Positions 13,327-22,572 of a stretch of DNA of 64,000 bases are shown piece by piece. A program made the translations under genes and the position numbers. The number at the start of each line of letters is the position of its first letter. Position 1 is the stretch's first letter. Below the pieces are notes generated by a model that did not search any database, was not told where the DNA came from, and worked only from the letters and a program-made list of their open reading frames with translations. The DNA lies in contig OZ017766.1 in the NCBI GenBank assembly GCA_963969345.1, positions 7,130,001-7,194,000 on the forward strand, in the 5' to 3' direction. This stretch comes from Turbatrix aceti (taxonomy: Eukaryota > Nematoda > Chromadorea > Rhabditida > Panagrolaimidae).

Positions 13327-16300
13327 CCACGATTCATGCCATCGAGATTACCGACACTTCCATCGCCAGCGCAGTGTTTTACGACGTCGTCTTCGGACGA
13401 CGAAGCGGTTGAGTCGTCGTCCAAAATGTCTGTTTCTGGGCCGTAGGATGCGGATGCGCCATCGCCACCGGCCCCGGCGCCGACGACGCCGATCGGACTG
13501 GACGGCGCAGGCGCGGGTACATCCTCGTTCCTCGGTCCTGAGAGCTGAACATCGCTTCCAGACTCGACGAGGTGGTAATCCGGTTCCCGCCTGGCAGCAT
13601 CGATATCGTCTTCGTCGTACTCGGAGACCTGTCTCCTGGTTGGCGGGGGTCGGGTAGGCTCGGCAGGCAGCACGTAGCCCCCCGGTGCCGTCGACGGCAT
13701 GCGGTAGGCTGCGGCAGAAGAGGTGTAGCGCTGCTGGCTTGGAAGGAAGGCGGAATGCGACGTCGGGAGGGAAGCAGCGCGACTGTTGGCCACGATGTTG
13801 CCGATCTGACGGGAGGGCAACGCGGCCGAGGGCGTCGACGCGGTCGACGGAATGTAGGAGGGCTCCTGGAAGGAAATCATTGGTCAAATGGCCTGTTTTT
13901 TCCTTTGAATTAAAAATTTCGCGGAAAACTGAAAATTTGGATTCTGAAGACAAATTTTGATAAAAAAAAATTAAATTTAAATTTAAAAAATGTACGATTT
14001 CTAAACGAAATTTATTGGCAAAATTGAAGAAAAATGGATCAGCCAAAGAAAATTATCATTTCAAATTTTTGAATAAAAAATTTTACCCGAAACAATAAAT
14101 TTAGCATTTTGAGATCAATTTGAATAAAAACACATTTTTTTCAAAAATAATTTTTTTTTAAATTTCCAAGTTTCAAATAAACTTTTTGGACAAATTTTGG
14201 GCACGAAAAAAAATACCATTACAAAAAAAATTACAAAAAAAATATGAATCTAAAATTTCACGCCAGAATAGAAAAATAAAAACTGAATTAAAAAAATTAC
14301 AAAAAAATCATTTTAAAAAATTCGAATAAAAAAAATTCAACGATTTCAAATAAAATATTTAAAAAATCGTTTTCTAAACTAAAATTTTTTCACATCAAAA
14401 ATTAAAATTTCGCAAAAAAGAGAAAATTTTGTGTTTAATAAAAATTTTAGCGGCTACAAAAAAAATCAAAGATCAAAATCAGAAAAATATCCACGTGAAA
14501 AACCTTGAAATAATTAAATATGATTCGACCGACAAAAAAAACATTTATCGTAACTTCTTTTCAAGACAAAATTTAAATACCAAACAAAAAAAAAAGTTAG
14601 ATTTTGATTAACAAAAAAATTGTATGTATTAGGACAAAAAAATTCAATGGATTTCTAAAAAAACTTGATTAAATTTTGATTTCATTGCCTGTTTTGCTAT
14701 TGAGGTGATCAAAAAAATTCAATAGCAAAACAGGCAATGAAATTAAATTTAATCGAGCGCCACAACGATAGATGTATCATACTACTCAACACACGTGTAC
14801 TGCTGCCCTACAAAACACCCCGCTCGCCACACGCAGTTATCGATCGCGGTGGGGTGGTGGCTGGTGGGTCTCGTTATTAGCGTTCGATTCGATTTCTCCT
14901 TTTTCCTACCTCCTCCGTTCGCTTGCCAGCCACAGCAGCAGCAGCAGCGGCTGCGGCTGCGAGCAAGAGCAAGAACACGACTACGACTACGATTACGACC
15001 AGCGACCAGGGAGGCAGGGGCCGGCTGGGGCGTATCATCTTTGTCGTCGGTGGTGGCGGCGTGTTTTCCGCGATCATCATCCATCGCTCGCTCGATCGCT
15101 CGGATCGGATCGATGAGAATCACTGCCTACGCCACCACCGCCACCGCCGACGACTTTGTTACTCCCAGCATAATCGATTGACCGACGGCGGGTCAACAAA
15201 TACACATGTACATAAATACACTGGTATCAGACACAAAGTCGTGCAACAAACGCGTGTAACGAAAAAAAAAGTCAAGTCAAAGCAAGCGCAAGGTCGGTTG
15301 GGGTCTTTGCAAACACCCGCGGCCGCGGAGGTAGAAAAAGGTAGACGCTGCCTTCCTTTTTTGAGCACCCACCCGTCATCACCTCGACCTCGGCGACCTC
15401 GCACGTTCACCCCGACCAACCTGAGAAAACCCAGTGTAAAAACCCCGTAACTCACCTGAAAGTCGTATCGGGCAACTAGCTGAATGCCAGGTTCATCGCC
15501 GGAGGAGATTTGTCGCCGCTGATGGCTCTCGAACGCCGGGGTCGTCGAGTAGAGGAGCGTCGACGACTTTGGAGGGTGCGCGAATCGGCTGTAGTGGTAA
15601 TCTGGAAAAAAAACAAGTCAGTCATGGACCTCAAAAAAAATCGCGGGGGTAACAAAAGAAAAAAAGGCGCGTAAAATCGAGTTCAAATCAATAAACGCAA
15701 AAAAATTGAAAAATAACCCAAAAAAAACGCTAAGAAAATAAAAATTGAAGTGCCAAAAAAATGCAAGAAAAAATTGTAAAATTTAGACAAAAAAATGAAA
15801 ATTGCGCCAAAAAAATGAAAAAATTGAAACTAAACAAAAAAACAAAAAAAAATCTAAATTTGACCAAGAAAATGCTAAAAAAAAGATAAATGGATAAAAA
15901 ATGCAAAAATAATTCTAAAATTTGGACAAAAAAATAATCTAAAATTGCCACCAAAAAAAATGACAAAACGTAAAAAAAAATTGCGAAAAAACAAATTTTT
16001 TAAACTCTAAAATTTGGACAAAAAAAACTAAATATAAAATTGCCCCCAAAAACCGCAAAAAAATTAAAAATTGGCGAAAAAATTGAAAATAATCAAGAAA
16101 AACGAAAAGAAAGCAAATTTTGCCAAAAAAAAAGCGCATAAAAAAATAAAATTGTCCCCCAAAAAAGTGTAAAACACAAAAAGCGCCAAAAAAATGAAAA
16201 TGGCCGGAAAAAAAAATTGAAAATAGGAAAAAGACAGAAAAAAATTTATAAATCGTCCCCAAAAATAGAAAAAACACAAAAAAAATCAATCCACTCACTA

Positions 16301-16563
16301 TCAAGATTCTTGGCATCAGCTAACGACAACCCAATCCGGTTCGGTGGCGGTTTGTAGGCTGCGCCGGCGGTTACGGTGCGTTCGCCGGGCTGCCTTTGAC
16401 GATGGAATTTGAGCCGTTGTTCGACGTCCAACGGAAATGGGGCTGGCGTCGTTCTCGTTCTCGACGTATTCGTATTCGTATTTGTCTTTGTAGTCACATT
16501 TACGCGCTCAATCGGAACCGTCCGGATGCGAGGCGATGGCACTGGCTCATCCGGGATGTCCAT
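13327..16563 (-). CDS. Unrecognised disordered protein (three exons seen)
   Basis: Exons on the minus strand are 16563-16299, 15601-15456 and 13865-13327 (the last may instead end at a GTAATC donor at 13352). Phases agree at both joins, with TTCCAG acceptors and GTGAGT donors. The ATG at 16563 is preceded by an in-frame stop, which supports it as the start. The product is about 315 residues so far: threonine and arginine-rich at the start (NTNTNTSRTRTT), a tyrosine- and proline-containing middle including IQLVARYDFQEPSYIP, then alanine, serine and acidic stretches (DILDDDSTASSSEDD). No domain is recognised; the composition suggests an intrinsically disordered scaffold or signalling protein. 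It may be the 5' part of the gene whose exons lie at 10.4-11.6 kb. Confidence 0.5.
13866..15455. other. Intron with A/T-run-rich half and a foldback
   Basis: The left half (13900-14640) consists of closely spaced A and T runs with no coding signal. At 14667-14754 there is an almost perfect foldback: gattaaatttt at 14667 onward, with its complement ending aaatttaatc at 14754, and a loop of about 15 bases. The right half is GC-richer, with CAG and GAC-type simple repeats near 14930-15000. Confidence 0.6.
15602..16298. other. A-run-rich intron
   Basis: Quasi-periodic runs of A (on the plus strand) separated by short words such as aaaattggac and aattgccccc. It resembles clustered A-tracts rather than coding sequence. 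Confidence 0.5.
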
Positions 16564-16789
16564 TCACAGAAATGGTTATCACCAACGATTCCACATGTGT
16601 GAGAATAGGATTTGGAACAGTTATGTATCTCAACGCTGAAAAAAACACCGAGTTACGACACAGAAAGGATAGAAATTAAAAAAAAAAAGTATAATACTTG
16701 GAAGGTCAAAAATGGCATTTTGGAAGAGAAAAAACACGAAAAACATCAAAAATTACGAAATCGGACACCACAGATAGGTTGGAAACAGG

Positions 16790-17560
16790 GATGGACGAAC
16801 GTTCGAGTTCATTCGCGAACAAATTCAAATTTTTGCATTTGTGTTCATTCGAGAACAGATTTGCTTTTTTCGAATTTGTTCGCGAACAAAGATAAATTTT
16901 CCGAACAGATAAAACGAACAAAAATTTATGTAAAATCAGTTTAATGGTGCCGAATTTGATGTTATTTTTTCAAAAATAGCAAATAGTGTCCATTTCCTCC
17001 GGCAATAAAAAGTGTAGGAAAACTGTCACCAAAAACGTGAAAACGCATAGTACCAAAATTTACGTTTTTATGCCCAGTTTGGACAAAATTTTGTATAAAG
17101 TATGCTAAAAATCTGTTCGTTGTTCGTTTGTGTTCGTTCGCGAACAAATTCAAATTTTTGCGTTCGTGTTCGTCCGAAAACAGATTTCCTTTGTTCGAGT
17201 TCGTTCGCGAACAGAGATAAATTTTCCAAACAGATAAATCGAACAAAAATTTAGGTAAAATCAGTTTAATGATGCCGAAATGAATGTTATTTTTCCAAAA
17301 ATGGAAAATAGTGTCAATTGCCTTTGGCAATAAAAAGTGTAGGAAAACTGTCACCAAAAACGTGAAAACGCATAGTACCGAAGTTTACGTTTTCATGCCC
17401 AGTTTGGACAAAATTTGTATAAATTATGCTAAAAATCTGTTCGTTGTTTGTTCGTGTTCGTTCGCGAACACTGACAAAAATGTTCGCGTTCGTTCAATTT
17501 CTCAAACAAAATTAAATAAAAAATTGTTCGTGTTCGTTCGAGAACAAAAAAAAACGGCTG
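16790..17560. repeat. GTTCGCGAAC-family tandem array, about 320-base units
   Basis: Two long units (about 16797-17114 and 17115-17450) plus a partial third. Each has clusters of gttcgttcgcgaacaaa followed by a conserved non-palindromic stretch (caaaaatggcaaatagtgtc, acgtgaaaacgcatagtacc). The same long unit occurs once more at 51.9-52.3 kb, so this is a dispersed element and not a local satellite. Confidence 0.8.
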
Positions 17561-18129
17561 TTTGTCCATTCCTGGTTGGAAACGTTCAAAAACAAAAATT
17601 GGAAAAATCGGAAGGCACGGACGGAAAAAAGACTATAACTGATAAAAAAAAAGAATAATAAATTGAAGGGCAAAAACGTCGAAAAAAGAGAAACAAAAGC
17701 CTCACGCATTTCGCGTTTTGTTATTAGCAATCATTTTCTATTTAGGCAAACAACAAATAAATAAACCACCCGACTGGCAGGAGGGGAATCCTCTTCCACC
17801 ACAACCAACGACCAACCGACCGATGATGCGATGCGATGACGGTTTAGCCCCTCGGTTGGTTCCACATTCAAACGCAAAAAAAAATCGACGACAACGACCG
17901 GATGAAACCGAAACGACTAACAAATCGCGCTCACATCAGAGGAAAAAGGAAGTTGATGTGTTTCTGTGGTGTTTCGTTTGTTGGCCACCATTTATTTCAT
18001 TGTTGTACATATTTTTGATAGGAAGAGGGAAGGAAGCAGATGCATGCATGGGCCTGCAGAGCTGGGGTGGGAGAAACCAAACTGAATAAAATGTATCCCG
18101 GTGCTTCTTCATACATGAGAAACACGTGA

Positions 18130-18790
18130 TTTTTTTTATTCATAAATGAATTTTCCATTTTTTGACAATTTTTGGCACGTTGTAGCCAAAAAAAACGGCA
18201 TTTCAAAAATCAGGGTACAAATTGATCGACGCGATTTTTGAAAGAGAATTTGGGAAAAATATATATAAGAAATTGGAAAGTTTTTTCGTTAAAAATGTTT
18301 TTTGTGGGTTTTTTTGAATCTGACAAGGATTTCCCGAAGTTTAAGAAAAACAGCTTTTTACCAAAAATTTTGAATGTGGCATGTTTTAGCAGCATTTCTG
18401 CCGCCAGGATACATATTTTTCGACGTATTTTTTATGGAGAATCCGGGAAGAATATGTTATAAAAATTTGGGTTATCATCTTGAAAAATGCCGAAACAAAA
18501 GTTGTCATTGCGAAACTTTTTAAGAGCGATTTACGGCATTTTTCAACGTAATAACCCTAAATTTTTATAATATACATATTCTTCCCGGATTCTCCATAAA
18601 AAAATACGTCAAAAAATATGTATCCTGGAGGCAGAAATACCGGTAAAACATGCCAAATTCATCTTTTTTTGGTAAAAAACCGTTTTTCATAAACTTTGGG
18701 AAATCCTTGTCAGATTCAAAAAACCGACAAAAAACATTTTTAACAAATAAAAACCTTCAAAACTATCAAAAATTGCAAAAAAAAAAACTA
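18130..18790. repeat. Long-inverted-repeat (foldback) element, copy 1
   Basis: The two halves are imperfect reverse complements around a centre near 18510. The left half contains tatggagaatccgggaag and cttgaaaaatgccg; the right half mirrors these as cggcatttttcaa and cttcccggattctccata. Arms run to roughly 18270 and 18750. The core is shared with the elements at 28.8, 50.7, 56.1 and, weakly, 47.2 kb. Confidence 0.85.
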
Positions 18791-19864
18791 CAAATTACGA
18801 TATCGCGTTAAAAAAGCAGCAGATCACGTAAAAAAACGCAAATGTACGATGCGAGTCAGAGTCAATTTCGGGAAAATATTTTTTTTTTATCTTTGTGGCG
18901 ACGTTGTAGACGAAGAAGAAGAAGCGCGCGCCACTGCAAAGGCTGAGGCGATGGCGGTGGCAATGGGTTTCGTAGGAGGCCCTCGACATGTGCCACCAGG
19001 CCAGGACAGGACAAAAACTCAATATCTCGTAACGGGATGGCCGAGGCCGAGGCGGCAGTCGATGGCAGCGGGCGGCAGCGAGGGCAGTCCAGTGGACGAC
19101 GGCACCCACCCGCTGGGGAATGTGGAAGGAGGTTCTTTGCAGGAGGAGGACAAAGAAGACGAATTGGGACGACACAAGTGAGTGAGTGTGAGTCAGATGG
19201 TCCCGACAAAAAAAAAGTGGGTGAAAGAAACGCTCACGGGGTCAATTACCACGTTTTTTTAGATAAAAGAGCGTAACACTGCACTTTTTGGGAGTTTACG
19301 TATGTACACGCCAAAAAATGTTTTTTTCTCGTGCTCCCGTAAACGTGTCCGTGTCTTTTCAGCCGTGTAAGAAAGCATAAGTCGATAAAAACGAAAAAAA
19401 ATGTTGGGCCCCAACCACGTCCCAAAATCACCTGCTTCACCTGCGAAAAAAAATTAGTTTTTACCCTTAAAAATGAAAAAAAAGCAATTTTAGCGGTGCA
19501 CCAAAAAGTCAAACGTTGTACACTACTTTTTTCGTTATTCATCCATCCATCCATCGCGCAAATGAATCAATCAACAGCCAACATAGAACAAAAAAGATGA
19601 TGAGACTGCGGCAGACGAAGCGAGGCTACTTTTCCACGCACACGCGTTTACACAACGGTCGCTGCCGCGGTCGTTGTTCTTCCGTTCTCGTTCTCGTTTT
19701 TGTTTCCCCGTTGATTTGTGCTCACATCAGCGCAATCAACCCCAACCAAACCCCATCATCAGCATCATCATCCATCCACGCAGGCAGGCAGGCAGGCAAC
19801 GCGATACTGCTGCTGCATTGCCTGTGGGTAGTGATGAACGACGGACACTGGAAAAGTGGAATAA

Positions 19865-20219
19865 TCACGGTTTGCCTGCAAAATTTTTCTCTTTTCTCGA
19901 TTTTATGCTTACGCTCTTTTCGCTCTGAGAACCCCGAAAACGAACGCAACAAACAAACGCGTGCAACTCTTTGCACGAATTTTGTTCACACTTTTTTTCA
20001 TCGTAAATTTTTGTTACTTTTTGACGGTATTTATCTTTCAGTTTTCCAAGTAATATTTACATCACGGTTTGCCTGTTTTTTCTTGATTTCATGCTTACAT
20101 TTTTTTTTCGTTTCGAGAACCCCAAAAACAAACGCGTGCACTTTTTCCACGATTTTTGAGTACTTTTTTTTCATCGTTACTTTTTGACAGTATTTATCGT
20201 TTCAATTTCCAGGTAATAC
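19865..20219. repeat. Tandem duplication directly upstream of the DUF5522 gene
   Basis: 19865-20060 and 20062-20219 are two diverged copies of one segment. Both contain cacggtttgcctg, gagaaccccgaaaa or gagaaccccaaaaa, acgcgtgca and ttactttttgac, and both end in a (c)ttcc(a)agtaat or ttccaggtaat stretch. The second copy ends at a TTTCCAG acceptor seven bases before the gene's 5' leader, so the duplicated unit includes a splice-acceptor-like end. Confidence 0.75.
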
Positions 20220-20226
20220 TCCAGCC

Positions 20227-20951
20227 ATGCTGTGCAGCACTGTCTCGAGGCTGTGCCGTGTCTCGGAAGAAGCCTGTTCAATCGCGAGCAAGGCATTCGC
20301 CTCCGGACGATGGTATCCCCAACCAACGTGAGTTTTTATATTTTTATGAACATTTTTGAGGTCGTCGCCGTCCTGAAATGTGTGTCGCATCTTTTCGGAG
20401 GCGCAATTAATTCAAAACTAACGATGACACATTTCAGGACGGTTTCGAGCCGGGGTACTTCGACGGATGCCAAAAATGACGATTCTGCTTCAAATGGAAG
20501 CATTTCCATCCCAAAACCTGAAAACACAAGTTTGACTGCGAAAAAGTCGCCTCAGGAGCTAGGATTGCGCAAAGAAGACGCGTTTCCAGTCTTTGCCAAG
20601 CCCAGGGGCACCGGAAAAGTTTTCGGCGTAGTGAAAGGAAAAAACAACGAATTGCTCGCGGATTACGTTCTTTTCGAAGAATCCATGAAAAAAGCCCAAG
20701 TTCCGTGGATTAATTACGATACACTGACTGCGGAAGAGAAAACCATCTACATAGCCCATCTCAAGGCGATCCGCGACTGCAAATTGAGCTACACCGATCC
20801 TATTACAAAGTTCCGGGTCATGACCGTATCACAGTTACTGTACGCCGGAAAATGCTGCGGAAATGGATGCAGGCATTGCCCATACGGTCATGAGAACGCG
20901 ACGGAAGAAATTCGAAGGAGCAAAAAGTGGAATGGAGCTTTTTACGTGTGA
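20227..20951 (+). CDS. DUF5522 (C1orf53-like) protein, probably mitochondrial
   Basis: Exons 20227-20327 and 20438-20951 join in phase 2 (GTGAGT donor, TTTCAG acceptor) to give 204 residues. The C-terminus carries the DUF5522 signature: YTDPITKFRVMT followed by CCGNGCRHCPYGH at about residues 171-183, a compact four-cysteine motif. The N-terminus is basic and hydroxylated without acidic clusters, compatible with a mitochondrial presequence. The biochemical role of the family is not established. An open frame runs through the intron, but splicing gives the better N-terminus. The ATG lies 15 bases after a TTTCCAG site, suitable for spliced-leader addition. The intron contains a short inverted copy of the acceptor region (tcctgaaatgtgt against acacatttcagga). 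It lies 485 bases upstream of the uL14m gene in the same orientation, so the two might be co-transcribed. Confidence 0.85.
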
Positions 20952-21049
20952 TTTTATGTGGTGTAGGATGTAGGCTATAAATTGCATCAGTGGAGGCTGA
21001 GAATTTGGGGGTCTTGGAGCGAAACATGTAATTTTGGGAGGTTTTTTAA

Positions 21050-21415
21050 ATAAAAAATTAAATTGAAGTTTCGGGACGAAAATTGAGGTCTCGGAATCAA
21101 AATTAGTGCCTCGGAACAAAAATATAGGTCTCGAAACGAAAATTGGGGTATCGAAACAAAAATTGGGGTCTCGGGACGCGAATTAGGGTTTCGAGACGAA
21201 ATTTGGGGTTTCGAGACGAAATTCGGGGTATCGAAACGAAAATTGGGGTCTCGAAACGAAAAATGGGGTCTCGTAACGAAAATTGAGGTCTCGGGACGAT
21301 AATTGAGGTTTCGGAACAAAATTTGGGTTTTCGGAATGAAATTTGGTGTCTCGGAACGAAAATTTTGGGTTTCGGAACGAAAATTGTGGTCTCGAAACGG
21401 AACCTGCAATTTGAA
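21050..21415. repeat. 22-23-base tandem repeat, TCTCGAAACGAAAATTG type
   Basis: About fifteen units of ggtctcgaaacgaaaattgg with small variants (tttcgagacgaaatttgg, tctcgggacgataattga). The array fills the space between the DUF5522 and uL14m genes. Its core tctcgnnacga also occurs at 1-240, about 60.08-60.15 kb and 61.08-61.29 kb. Confidence 0.9.
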
Positions 21416-21436
21416 GGGTTTTTTTAAAAAAAATTA

Positions 21437-21945
21437 ATGATCGTAATCAGGTACGAGATGTCTCACCACCGAACGCGACCACCCAACCCGGGCATCCATC
21501 GCCGAACACGACTCCTCGTCGTCGACAACAGCTCACTCGGAAAAGAAGCCAATACGAGCGGAAAACTCGCGTACTGTATCAATGTCTACAAACAGGGCTG
21601 GCGTCAAAAGCACATGCCCAAGGCTACGCTTGGCGACAAGGTACTCGTCGCTATCCGGGGCGAGATGAAGAAGGCCTACGTCGTCGGCGCCAACACCCAT
21701 GTCCTGCACCGAAAACACGGAGTTCCGTCGACTGATACCAACAATATCGTGCTCCTGGTAGGATTTTAATTTTTTCTTTCAATTGCGAAATTTTTTTCAA
21801 GGTCATTTTCTTCGTGTGATTTTAGGACGATGAAGGCAATCCTCTCGGAAACCGTATCCTCGCTCCCATCCCGGCGACACTGCTCTCCAAACGTGGTCAT
21901 GGACAGTTCGCTAAAGTCCTCGCTCTGGCTACCAAATATGTGTGA
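21437..21945 (+). CDS. mRPL14: Mitochondrial ribosomal protein uL14m (MRPL14)
   Basis: Large-subunit mitoribosome protein, a beta-barrel rRNA binder of the uL14 family. Exons 21437-21757 and 21826-21945 join in phase 0 to give 146 residues, close to the family's usual length. Family words are clear: RLLVVDNSSLGK near residue 24, GDKVLVAIRGEMKKAYVVG in the middle, NNIVLLDDEGNPLGNRI across the splice junction and KVLALATKYV at the end. The ATG at 21437 is the first in frame; the second ATG at 21458 follows an ATCAG that could be an acceptor, so the exact start is uncertain. An AATAAA at 22001-22006 fits the poly(A) signal. The repeat array immediately upstream leaves almost no conventional promoter space, which favours co-transcription with the gene before it. 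Confidence 0.92.
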
Positions 21946-22000
21946 TGATAGGATTTTGCATAGATTTGCGCGTTGTTTTGTTTTTGATGTTTGGATTTGT

Positions 22001-22006
22001 AATAAA
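22001..22006 (+). terminator. Poly(A) signal of the uL14m gene
   Basis: AATAAA 56 bases past the stop codon, in an AT-rich 3' flank. Confidence 0.6.
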
Positions 22007-22572
22007 AACCATTTTAGTCGAAAAGTGGAAAAAAACGGGGTCATTCAAGGATTTGAATCCAAAAAAACTAAAAAATGACGAAAACAATGTAAAAAGTGAA
22101 AAAAATACGGTAAAAACGTTGAAAATCATATAAAAAATGTATCGCCCAAAGATTCGCTTCCTGATGCATTATTTACTTCGCTTTTTAAAAAAAATTTGCC
22201 TAAAGTATTCAGTTTTATTTTATTTTATGATCCATTCATTTGTCGGGCGCCCGCGCTCGTCGCAATCTGAAAAAAAAAGGCAAAGCATCAGGTCACACGG
22301 CAAACTGGCGCCACAACAAAGCAACACCTGCAACATTGGCATTTCAAATGCCCGGCGGCATGCCAAAAAAACATCGTAAAAAAAAGTAACGCCCCGTCGA
22401 TTCCTATCGCGAAAAATCGTAAACTAAACATTCCGACTTTCAGAGGTTCTCACAACGAAATATTTTTAGTTGCCGAAAGTTTGATAAAATTTTCAGTGAC
22501 GGATTTCTGCACTCACGGGTATCAAATTTGTTCTATCATCGGTGCTAACCGTTTTTTTGCGGTATCACAAGT

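Larger units (their letters stand above)
16564..20226. other. Repeat-rich intergenic region
   Basis: Divergent flank between the 16.5 kb gene (minus) and the DUF5522 gene (plus). It holds the GTTCGCGAAC-family array (16.79-17.56 kb), a foldback element (18.13-18.79 kb) and a tandem duplication just before the DUF5522 gene. Open frames at 18849-19209 and 19516-20187 have no domain or splice support and are not called. Confidence 0.6.
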
